Assembly: GCA_013407085.1 (NCBI GenBank)
Contig: JACCGJ010016198.1
Coordinates: 62,001-126,000 of the forward strand
Direction of reading: 5' to 3'
Length of the DNA stretch: 64,000 bases
DNA from: Atriophallophorus winterbourni
Taxonomy: Eukaryota; Platyhelminthes; Trematoda; Plagiorchiida; Microphallidae
This document shows, in pieces, positions 23,136 to 32,649 of this stretch. Positions within the stretch are counted from its first letter, which is position 1, and the number at the start of each line of letters is the position of its first letter. The position numbers were made by a program, and so were the translations under genes. The notes beneath the pieces were generated by a model, which did not search any database, had not been told where the DNA came from, and saw only the letters and a list, made by a program, of their open reading frames with translations.

Positions 23136-24215
23136 GTGAGTCACTGGACTGATGAGTAAGTAATTAAATTATTAATTTAGTTTCAATCTCATTGAATTCA
23201 ATATTTTACGATGCAATCTATTCTATGGTATTGCAAATCGAAACTCTTTTATAACTAGTCTCTATATATCTCAAAGCAACAGACCAGAAAAAAATTTCAA
23301 CTTTAGTTCAGAATATAGTGAAATAAAGCACTTCAATAAATGCTTATCAAGTTGATATTTAGTGGTACGTTTTGTTTTTAGACCTAAATAATTGTATACC
23401 TTTTACAAAAAAATAAAGTAAACCTGAACTCACGATTATTTTCCAAGAGAGCTTATTTATTCCCAATTTTCATCACCTGTTACGCTTACATAAGACAATT
23501 GTTTTTTTACTTGGTTGTGAGCGATAATTTTTCCCCCTTAATCGGACTGCATTGTCGTGAAAGTAGTGTTAACATAATGAACCATAAAAAATTTCTTACG
23601 ATCCATTAATATATCGCAGTGTGCGTCGGTGATGTCAGAATTTAAATAGATTTACAGAAGAAGTTCACACCTCAGTTATTTCTATGGTGCTCGGCATAAA
23701 CTAGTTCTTCTATTCAAATCTCAAGTCAATAATAAGAAGAACGAGCTATTCATTTTAATCTTTATCTAATAGATACAATTTCGGGAAATAATTACGTTCC
23801 AATTCAATGGAATATATTCGAAGATTACATTCAAGGTTTCTAAGAATAACTGATAACATTAGAACGAAATGGGAATGCGTTTTCTAACTTAAAAACCCAA
23901 AATAATAAACGGAAAACCTTCGGGAGCATTCTTTTTTCACCTGCTTGTGGTTCTTTCTCTATTATAATTCCAGAACGCTATTAAGCTAACAAACTGCTTT
24001 TCAAGTTACTGTATTCCGAACATTCTAAATGTACACTTTCAGCTTTGGTGGTTGACAGAGCTAAAACACGTCACATAAATAATATCTACCCCGATTGCTA
24101 TCACATTATAATGGTTGCTCAGTTAGATTAATTTAAAATAGGGAAAAATTCATGGGAAGTGAGGGATTACTGCTGGTCAATCGATGTCTAATTGCCTTTC
24201 TTCCTATTACTTTAT
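23136..24215 (+). other. Gene A intron, no feature recognised
   Basis: AT-rich. A CTGATGAG at 23144 is not followed by hammerhead core elements. Nothing else is seen. Confidence 0.4.
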
Positions 24216-24219
24216 TTGC

Positions 24220-24785
24220 ACAGGCAGCTTCGAGGACGCTCGAAGAAATAGTAACCAATCCTCGCACCCGCTTTTCACACCCACTTGTCGATTGCGTTCG
24301 AATTCACACATGAGGTCAAACTACCTAACTTCAATCACGTTCACCCACCAATACCATAAGTGAAGATAGCGCCCGTGGGTCAACGCGTTTATTACGCACA
24401 TGACCAAGAATATATATCACGTTCTTCTCTTATATAAGCAATTAATAATCTCTCGCCGCAACACTGTCTTGAATATGTCTGTACAGGTTGTCAATGCTAC
24501 CTGATTTGTCAATCGATTTCGCGCCACCCGGTTCAACACTCAAGACCTAACGAATTTGGGCTCGTTTGACCGACCTTGACGACCGACGAATAGCGCCTGA
24601 CGCTGTTCCTCTGCTCGCGTTTCCTATGATGTTGTCACTAGAATCGATTTTTATGCAATTCTTCTCATCGGTTGTTTCGCTGCTCGCTTCACTTATGTTG
24701 CGCCAGAGATTGGTGTTCTGTATATCTTTTGAAAGCTCGTGATTAGTGCTCGTCAATAATGGACTTTCGCCGCTATTTTAGCAAT
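24220..24785 (-). repeat. Interspersed repeat R1, copy 2
   Basis: This is a direct, colinear copy of 15870-16430, with the same order of the GAGGTCAA block, the GTTTATTACGCACATGACCA block and the - strand Ser/Thr/Arg-rich open frame (24756-24547). The - strand frames of the two copies share short similar patches but both are broken. A tail shared with the LINE at 59.4-59.8 kb points to a non-autonomous partner element. Confidence 0.55.
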
Positions 24786-25039
24786 GGTAAAGTATTAGCA
24801 TAATTTCACGTGCATTTAGGCAGCCAGGATGAGTACTCCCATATGGTCCAGTACTCAGTATATTACTATTCCTGAAATGCTTAAATAATCCAACGAACCA
24901 AGTACTAGTAAACTTGTTCTTTTACAAGAAAATTTGAAACTTTGAACGACGATACATTTTGCTAAGTTGTAAGAGTATATCTAAATGATCTGCATCAGTG
25001 ATCGATTAAAAACAAGCTGCCTTGAAATTTCAGCAAGTG

Positions 25040-25480
25040 CCTAAATGTTACGGGTTGGAAAACCCTTCCTGTCTCCCATGCACTTGACAGTAAAAATTTT
25101 GAGCGGATTACATCGCAGAATATCTAATCGTCTAGTTACGTGGAATTCGATAGTAGTTAACAGTGCGGGGCAGTCAGCAAGCATGGAGGTAGTTTACTCA
25201 ACTGGATCAAACGAATTTAGGATATTTCCCGCGATTTCCATTTTTGATGATACCGAAAACAAGCATACACTCAGTCGTGAAACATACCATGCAAGCTTGT
25301 GTACAATTGTTGGAAAGGGACATCATGCTTTTCGAGAGGATTTATCACAAGACAAACAAAATAATTACTGGATTGAATAAACAACCGTTCGAGCAGCGAC
25401 TGTATAAACTTGGGTTAAGAATAATCGAGCTCAGGTGCATCCGAGTTTACATAATACTATGCCACAGAGTAATGCATGGA
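25040..25480 (+). mobile_element. CR1-like LINE, RT C-terminal remnant
   Basis: Two overlapping frames hold the C-terminal part of a CR1-type polyprotein. MLRVGKPF at 25045 corresponds to KMLQLGKSL in the 13 kb LINE. LFERIYHKTNKIITGLNKQP, then LYKLGLRIIELR and VYIILCHRV (25310-25470), match LLDRIYHRATKLVSRYRNLP and the residues after it. Frameshifts and stops make it dead. Confidence 0.8.
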
Positions 25481-25489
25481 TTCAAACAA

Positions 25490-25680
25490 GTTGTGCTTGT
25501 AGGCCACTGTTGGATAAGATTGGCACAACTAACTTGTTCAATCACAAGTGTCCATACACATTGCAGATGGGGTTGAACTCACGGTTATGAACAAACTCGC
25601 TCATTTGCATGCAAATGCGTGCAAGCAGCATGCAACTGGTCGTGTGGTGTGTGATGAAATGCATGCAAATGAGTATCCCA
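25490..25680 (+). mobile_element. Family 2 hammerhead retroposon, rearranged copy
   Basis: The tail lies inverted at 25490-25580: on the - strand GTGATTGAACAAGTTAGTTG and TTATCCAACAGTGGC. The ribozyme block is in + orientation at 25610-25660, with GCGTGCAAGCAGCATGCAAC, TGGTCGTGTGGTGTGTGATG and then GCATGCAAATGAGTA. The CTGATGA and GAAA cores are lost. The inverted tail/head order parallels the 17.2-17.6 kb pair. Confidence 0.6.
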
Positions 25681-26029
25681 TATATCCTATGTTGTTTGAT
25701 GGCTATTTGCTATCTACCGTAAATCTTGAATCTTTTCGTATCAACCGAGCAGAAATTATCAACTTTCTTACTGCACACTGTCTCACATCTGTTGGCATTG
25801 GTTAGGCAATACTGTACATGAAACTGTAGTCGTAAAACAATAACAATAATTTTGCATTAGTGTGTACCGCTAGGTTGGTTATGCAGAACATATGTTGCTT
25901 TTAACTTCGACTTTGGACCATATTTCTCGTAGCTTGATAATCATAATTGGTTTATTTGCAAACCAATATATTATGTATAACAGTTAAATGGTCATGTTAT
26001 TATTAATTTCACCATCTTTTGCATTTCAG

Positions 26030-26092
26030 ACAAACAAATCTATTCGCTCAAGCACGCGCAAAAGTGGGGTGACATGGGAACAAGGTTGGTGA
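26030..26092 (+). CDS. Possible terminal exon of gene A
   Basis: After a good acceptor (CACCATCTTTTGCATTTCAG), phase 0 gives 20 residues (TNKSIRSSTRKSGVTWEQGW) and a TGA at 26090. This fits the phase-0 pattern, so it may be the C-terminus. However, the frame two bases later stays open for 41 codons (26032-26157) and would be used if an unseen exon changed phase. No polyadenylation signal of standard form follows closely. Confidence 0.4.
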   Translation, partial: TNKSIRSSTRKSGVTWEQGW

Positions 26093-26700
26093 TGGATGAA
26101 GGCCGTGTGAAGGTCACAGAATCTACCGGTCATTTTGCGAATTCGGTCAAGTGACTAATTCATTTCAAGTATCTTAACACTCCATGGTGCTTTTTCACTT
26201 TCTTTCAAATTTGTTGTCCTTGAAAACATTAAACCAAATTGCATGATTTTGTTCTTTGAATAACGAACCTTATGTACATTCATTCAAGAATGTTTTTCCA
26301 TTCATTTTATAACAAATAACAGTTCTAATTTTGAATACACATGAATGTAAAATGAAGTTTTGCTGAAAACCTATTGATTACACCCGCGTAAATTTAATAG
26401 GCAAAAGCGGATCAAACCCGCTTGGTGAAAATCTTGCCTAACTCCGTTAATAAGTTGTCTCATTGTACCAGTAGAATACCTGCAAGCAACGATCACATCA
26501 TCCGTGTGGTGACCGAAAATCATAAGTTCAATCATTGGGAGGGCACTGTATATCCGAAGGTCAAAGTAATCAAGTGAAGGACACAAATTCATTCAAGGAT
26601 AGAGTAGGTTAACCAATAAAAATGGACAGTCTCTGTGTCAGTAACACTTTCTTTCAAACAAAACTACAGCATAAAGTCTCTATGAAACATACTCACTCTA
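26093..26700. other. Spacer, no feature recognised
   Basis: Contains a 73-codon - strand open frame (26592-26371) with no recognisable motif and no splice context. Confidence 0.35.
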
Positions 26701-26704
26701 AGCA

Positions 26705-28608
26705 TTGGCATCAGCTTGATCTTATTCTTGTTGACTTACTTGACTTATTCCCTTAAGTTCCTGGAGGAACATAGCGTCTCGGCAACTTGTCTCCAGTTTG
26801 GTCTGTCCATAGCAGCTAGTTTGATGCTGTTCCAGTTAAGTCCACATTTGCGGATTTCCTCTTCACACGAGCGCCTCCAAGATAGCCTTGGGCGTCCGAC
26901 GGGTCTCTTCCCGATTGGGTTCCATTCCAGAGCATGACGCGTGATGTCATCATAAGGTTTCCGCAAGGTGTGCCCAACCCATCTCCACTTTCTTCTACTG
27001 ATCTGCTGGGCGATCAGGTCCTCAGCAGCAATCTACCACAGGTCTTAATTCCTCATCTTTTCTGGCCATTTTACCCCAATAATTCGACGAAGGCAACTAT
27101 TGTGGAATGATTGCAAACGGCCAGAAGACTTTGCTGTCACTCGCCAGGTTTCCTATACATAGAGTAGCACGGATTTGACGTTGCTTCTGAATATACGGAG
27201 TTTCGTGCGTTTTGATAGAAACCGACTCCTAAATGGGTTTCAAAGCTATGAACGCGTATCTTGCTTTACCGATTCTGGCGACTATGTCTTCGTCCGTGCC
27301 ACCACTTATTGAAACAAGGCTGCGGAGGTAGACGAATTGCGTGACGTCTTTAACTGCTTTACCATTGATGGTAATTGATGGGTGCTCGTCAGTTAGCACA
27401 CGGAGGACTTCTGTTTTTTCGGTATTCACGCGTAGTCCTGCATATGAGGCAAAGTATGCTAGTCTGTCGGTCTTTCTCTGAAGACGTTGGGGGTCACGTG
27501 ATATCAAGCAGACATTATCAGCGTATTCCAGATCGTTTAAATGGTCGGATTCCTTCCAATCGATACCGTTCCTCTCACCTTTTGCTGTCGGTTTCATTAT
27601 CCAGTCTATTACCAACAGAACAATCATTGGGGACAACAGGCATCCTTGGCAGACGCCAGTCTCAACTGAAAATAGATCGGTAAGTCTTCCGTTGTGAATT
27701 ACCTGACAGGAGGCACCTTCATACAGCTGCTTTATGAGGTCCATGTACAGCGGTGGGACCCCATAGTGTGGCAAAAGCTTCCATATGAATTCGCGGTCCA
27801 CACTGTCGAAGGCTTTCTCAAAATCTATGAAGTTGAGGGAAAGAGGTGATTGATAGTCGATGCTTTGTTCGATTATTATGCGGAGGGTCGCAATTTGGTC
27901 GATACCAGGCTTTCGTTTTCTGAAACCCGATTGCTCTGGCCGTAACACTTGATCGATAGCGTCGCGCAAACGCAGAAGGATGATGCGCGTACGTACTTTA
28001 CTAGAGACTGAGAGCAGCATGATACCTCGCCAGTTTTTTCATAGCTTCAGATCCCCTTTCTTTGGAAGTTTGACCAAATGACCTCTCTCCCAATCATTTG
28101 GGACCCGTCTTTCTGACCAGATTTTCTGCAGCAGAGGAAGTAACATATCAGAGCTTCTGATTCTGGTGCTTTGCCATTCTTCAGCGATTTTAAGGCAAAA
28201 AGGATCTCATTTCGACCGGGGGATCGATGTTTACGCCTAGCAAATTTGCTGCAGGTGGGACGTAGGTGACTGAAGTAGGTGCTGGTCGATTTAGGAGTTC
28301 CTTGAGGTGCTCAATCCATCGCTTTCTTTGCGCCGATTCCTGACTGATAAGGTTACCTTTACCGTCCTTTACAATTTTCCGTAAGGTATTTTTCTTCCTG
28401 ATAGGGTTCTGGTAATGTTGTAGACGGTGTTGAGGTATCAGTTTTCTACTGCATTTTCCGCCTCCGTTGCCAGCATTTCATAGAACCGCCTCTTGTCACT
28501 TCTGGCACTTCGTTTCACGTCTTTATTTAGGGAGCCGTATTGTTCGATCAGTTGGTTTTTCTGCTTTGTGTCCTTACACCGGGGATCTGTTGTTTTAGCT
28601 GTGTAAGA
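26705..28608 (-). mobile_element. RTE-like LINE, reverse transcriptase and 3' half
   Basis: On the - strand, the linker (28600-28400; QKNQLIEQYGSLNKDVKRSA) leads to an RT frame at 28020-27229. It shows FIDFEKAFDSVDREFIW, TGVCQGCLLSPM and LEYADNVCLISRD. The second catalytic Asp of the YADD box is replaced by Asn, so the enzyme would be dead. A last frame (26966-26745) ends with NPIGKRPVGRPRLSWRR, a hallmark of RTE-type ORF ends, and the 3' UTR has repeated AAGTCAAG units. Upstream part of the same element lies beyond the inserted BEL element at 31.87-32.64 kb. Confidence 0.88.
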
Positions 28609-29050
28609 TGTACATTGAATTTATTTTATTGACAAATAACTGTTTAAATCTACTGGTATTTTTGTATATTTTTATCATTTTTGTTTTACCGAACTACTTG
28701 AATTTATTCGTTCTTGAGCTTATATTTCTGTATATTTATTTGGCCGTTTGCGCGCTATTTGAAGTTGCAATCATTTGTGGTCATTGTTGCTGTTGAATAT
28801 TGTTGTTTTTGTATTCAGTACGAAGCGGCATAATTGAGGTTTGCTATTTTTATTGTATAATTATTTTGCTTCAATAGTACCGTACTCATCTCACGTATTG
28901 TCTTGTCAATATTTTGGTGGGCTTGGACGCGTCACTCAACCGTTGGATAGACACATTGGTGTTTATATCGTGACTGAAATCTTTGACGTTGAACTCGATT
29001 TTCCCCGGACCGAATTGTCGGTTACAGTACTCAATTCGCTTCGTTCGAGC
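28609..29050 (+). repeat. BEL/Pao 5' LTR
   Basis: The segment between the interrupted RTE sequence and the gag start matches, in reverse complement, a separate solo copy at about 41.36-41.79 kb. Shared blocks include GATTTCAGTCACGATATAAA, GACAATACGTGAGATG and GTACGGTACTATTGAA (as on the + strand at 41.4 kb). Left border set at TGTACATTG, where the RTE homology stops; the right border is near the gag ATG. No second LTR is found on the 3' side. Confidence 0.75.
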
Positions 29051-29052
29051 AA

Positions 29053-30432
29053 ATGAGGAAAACGAAGAAATCGTCGAAGAAAACGACTGAACACGACCAA
29101 AATGATCCTTTGGACGGGCAAGTCGGTAATCTTTCATTGGTTGATAACATGTCATGCTCTGGTTCGGTAGGTAGTTCTGACTCTGGTAATCTTAGGACGC
29201 AGTTTGTGTTAGCGCAAATAGAGGAAGAACAGAAGCGTCAGGAGCTTGAGTTAGGATTGTTGAACGCTGCGAATGCTACTCGACTTGCACGACTTAAATT
29301 AGAACTGTCTGAGGATGGAAATTCTGGCCAGGTTGCTGGAGACGGTAAGGCTGAGAAGACCGTCAAGGAATATCTCAGCTCAGTTACACTCCAAGAAGCA
29401 CGCGAGGGGTCAAGTCATTTCCCTGACCGTGTAACACCGGTGATGCCACGTGTAGAATTGCAGTATTTTGATGGCAATCCATGCCAGTATTGGAAATTTA
29501 TACGTCAGTTTGAAAACTATATTGAAAGTAATGTTTTTGACGACGGCCAACGTATGCTGTATTTGCTGCACTATTGTGAGGGTCAAGCGCGAGATGCTAT
29601 CGATGGATGTAGTATGTTGTCGCCCGAAACTGCCTACAAAAGGGCGCGAGAGATATTAACTGATCTCTACGGACAGACTCACGTTATCGCGCGGTCAATG
29701 ATTGAACGGTTAATTTCATCCATGGAAAAAGTAAAGTCAAACGGGGTTTCGCTGACACAAATCTCGATAGAGATGCAGAAATGTGAGACTGCTCTATCTC
29801 AAATGAATTGCGATGCGGACCTAGATTCGTTGATGACACTTGAATTAGTCGTCTTTAAGCTGCCACACGAATTGCAGGATCGGTGGGCGAGGTTAGTTGA
29901 TGTGATTTACCGAGACAATCGCCAGCCAAGGTTCCACGATTTGCAAAGTTTCATAGCAGACGAAGCGCGAATAAGTCGTAGTCGTTTCGGTCAAATCGTA
30001 ACGAAAGCAAATGTGAAGGTGATTGGCAAGACAGGAACAGAATTTGCGCGTATTCATAATACGGTGAATCAAATGGACCAGTTTCACTGGAAGATAGCCG
30101 TTAATTGCTATGTTTGTGGTGGTGAACACCATTTGGAGAAGTGTGACAAGTTCAGATCTTACGATGTGACTGGTCGGTGGAACGCTGTCAAGAAACATCA
30201 GGCTTGTTTCTTGGGTCTTTTCAGAGGTCATCGTGCTACGGATTGTCGAAAGAAAGGCCTGTGTTCTGTTTCTGGCTGTAACGGAAGACACAGTCACCTC
30301 CTTCATATATGCCAGAAGGAAGAAACTGAAAATTCTCTGAAATGTAACAGTCTGAATACTAGTTACGAACGTGTTCGTCTAGGTACATTTCCTGTTACTA
30401 TACTGGGACCACATGGCGGAGTAGATACATAG
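29053..30432 (+). CDS. BEL/Pao gag region
   Basis: This 459-codon frame starts directly after the LTR. It has a charged N-terminal coiled region (residues about 50-90: QFVLAQIEEEQKRQELELGL), then the capsid-like domain found in BEL/Pao gag (YFDGNPCQYWKFIRQFENYI, SMIERLISSMEK). It ends in zinc-binding motifs: CYVCGGEHHLEKC, a second one that has lost a Cys (CFLGLFRGHRATDC), and CSVSGCNGRHSHLLH. A TAG at 30430 ends it, but the same frame continues into protease, so the element was probably one long gag-pol frame with an acquired stop. Confidence 0.88.
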   Translation: MRKTKKSSKKTTEHDQNDPLDGQVGNLSLVDNMSCSGSVGSSDSGNLRTQFVLAQIEEEQKRQELELGLLNAANATRLARLKLELSEDGNSGQVAGDGKAEKTVKEYLSSVTLQEAREGSSHFPDRVTPVMPRVELQYFDGNPCQYWKFIRQFENYIESNVFDDGQRMLYLLHYCEGQARDAIDGCSMLSPETAYKRAREILTDLYGQTHVIARSMIERLISSMEKVKSNGVSLTQISIEMQKCETALSQMNCDADLDSLMTLELVVFKLPHELQDRWARLVDVIYRDNRQPRFHDLQSFIADEARISRSRFGQIVTKANVKVIGKTGTEFARIHNTVNQMDQFHWKIAVNCYVCGGEHHLEKCDKFRSYDVTGRWNAVKKHQACFLGLFRGHRATDCRKKGLCSVSGCNGRHSHLLHICQKEETENSLKCNSLNTSYERVRLGTFPVTILGPHGGVDT

Positions 30433-31864
30433 GCTATGTTAGATAATGGTTCTGATGTGTCCCTGGTAAAAAGCAGTCTTCTAATAAAGTTGGGAATCCA
30501 ACATGAGAAAGAAGTTTTGCATGTTTGAACACTAAATTCGGTATCTCATCTAGACTCAGGCACGACAGAATTGTCTTTGGGGCCATTGGGTTGACAAGAG
30601 CCTGCCGTACTCATAAATCGTGCATTCTATGTACCGGAGTTACCGAGAAACAATAGTTGTTCAGCTGCTATAGATGCCATGCCATGGGAACATCTGAATG
30701 ACCTTGACTTGCCCGACATCCCTGATAAAACTATTGCCCTGCTTATTGGAGCAGACGTACTGGATGCGCACTGGGTGATGGAGCAGAGATTAGGTCGCCG
30801 TAACGAACCCTTTGCTTATCAAACAACACTTGGCAGGGTGGTTCTTGGACCAGTTATCTCAGACCCGGCACGCAACAAGTTTGTGTTCAGTGTGCAACGG
30901 GAAGACACGGATGTGGCTGAGCAATTGAAGTTGATGTACAATAATGAATTCGAGGATAGTGCCTCATGTGATCAACAACTGTCGAGGGACGAAATAAAAG
31001 CCGTTCAACTTGTCGAAAAATCTTGTCGGTTGAAAGATGGGCATTTTGAAGTGTGTTTACCTTGGAAAAAGGATTTCCACAGACTCTGTAGCAACCGTGA
31101 ACAAGCAAAGTCGCGTTTACAGAGTCTGCGTTCTAGGTTTCTGCGGGATCCTGCGTTACTTCTAAGGTATGCAAGTGTGATGGAACATAATTTTATCTGC
31201 GGATATGCAACTCATGTTCCAGATCATCCATTGTCGACAAACTTTCGACCTCGATGGTATCTTCCTCATCACGCAGTTATCAACCCTAAGAAACCTGTTA
31301 AGATAAGGGTTGTACATGATTGCACTGCCAAGTTCGGAGGTGTATCACTCAATGATTGTTTATACCAAGGTCCAGATACACTGCGTAGCTTAGTTGGTAT
31401 ACTTCTGCGATTCCGTAAAGAGGTGATCGCGCTCTCTGCCGACATTGAAGAAATGTTCATCAAGTTTCTGTACCTGTTATTGACCGAGGTGCTCTGAGGT
31501 TTTTGTGGTGGCCGAACAGTGACTTATCTCAAACTCCTACTGAATACCAGATGGCGGTTCATCCTTTTGGAGCTGTTTCATCGCCATTTGTCGCGAATTT
31601 TGCACTCAAGCAGACGCTTGTGCATTGCGACCAGAACGCCATTCCGCTGGTTGCCGAAGCTATTCAAAATAACTTTTATTTTGACGATTTGCTGATTTCT
31701 GTATCAAGGGAGAGTGATGCAATAATCTTTGTCGACGAAATTTGCCGGACGCTTAAGAAATGCGGTTTCACGTTGCGGAAATGGTTGTCGAACTGTAAGA
31801 GTGTTTTTAAAGATGTCCCCTTGGAGTTGAATCTGGCTGTGATTATCCGTGAGTCAACGGGTTC
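30433..31864 (+). pseudogene. BEL/Pao protease and truncated reverse transcriptase
   Basis: In the gag frame, an aspartic protease site (MLDNGSDVSLV) follows at once. Stops at 30526 and 30592 break it. The frame 30679-31497 then covers the protease-RT spacer and the RT N-terminus (RPRWYLPHHAVINPKKPVKI, VVHDCTAKFGGVSLNDCLYQ, ALSADIEEMF). A frameshift at about 31460 moves the rest to another frame (31503-31864), with HPFGAVSSPFVANFALKQT and the catalytic box as FYFDDLLISV. Sequence stops at about 31864. RNase H, integrase and the 3' LTR are missing, so it is dead. Confidence 0.88.
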
Positions 31865-32640
31865 CTATCCAATGAAAGCGCCTGCAGCTATTGGGGATAG
31901 CATAATGGCGACGCCTTCTGAATGACTATGGTTCTCGTCTTCATGACATGAGTAAATAATCTGTTCCCCAGATGTCAAAACCAACATACCAAATCCATTC
32001 CATCTACTTTCACATATTCCCAGCAGTTGTATACCATACCTTTGCATTTCTTTCGCGACCTGTGCAGACTTTTCGGTCTCATATATCGTACGGACGTTCC
32101 ATGTGGCAATCTTTGTTTTCGCTCTCATCGACAGAAGATTCATCTGCTGACTGGCTTCCGGTGGGCTTTCACCAGTCTGCTTCATTTTTACCTCAATGAG
32201 GTTTCTTCTGGATTCAAACATGGAGATTTTACTTTGGTATGACGTGTTGCTTTGGTTTCAGTAGCGGTTTGAGGTTTTTACAGAGTGGGGTTGCTGACCC
32301 CGCGTCTAATCCTCCTCCTTTTGCAGACGGGCTTGGGACCGTCCTCGGCGGAGTATTGTGATTGTGTAATCCGCAGGAATCGGGGGTTCGGAATCAGGGT
32401 TTCCATCCCCTAGATGGACTGCCCTCCCAGGCTGACGAGCTCCATCTACCCGAAGCGAACTGGTTTTGCGGCATCAGTCACCCGCCTTCGCCCCTTCTCC
32501 TGTCAGTAGAAGCAGTTCCGCCACGGGCAGGATTCGGTTGTCAGAGGCCTATTTGAGACGCACGCCGTATGGGAGCATTTTGTAGGTAGCGGGAGCTTAT
32601 CCCTACCACCACCCCCGGCTGTGACAACCTTAGGCGTATT
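31865..32640 (-). mobile_element. RTE-like LINE, 5' part with endonuclease start
   Basis: On the - strand, a GC-richer 5' UTR (32640-32230) is followed by a frame at 32221-31865. It contains the start of an apurinic-type endonuclease: TKIATWNVRTIYETEKSAQV, then LLGICESRWNG and EGVAIMLSP. It breaks off at about 31865 against the BEL RT. It is the upstream part of the LINE at 26.7-28.6 kb; roughly the rest of the endonuclease is missing between the two pieces. Confidence 0.82.
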
Positions 32641-32649
32641 ATTATAGGA

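Noticed and set aside
23144..23151. CTGATGAG, hammerhead-like core start
   Set aside because: No stem II or GAAA follows at the right distance; it lies just after an exon donor and is probably chance.
24234..24300. Possible exon after TTTGCACAG
   Set aside because: The sequence belongs to interspersed repeat R1, and the frame ends at a TGA inside it.
25035..25090. Exon after GAAATTTCAG beginning CAAGTGCC
   Set aside because: The sequence is a frameshifted piece of the CR1-like RT (KCKMLQLGK region), not host coding sequence.
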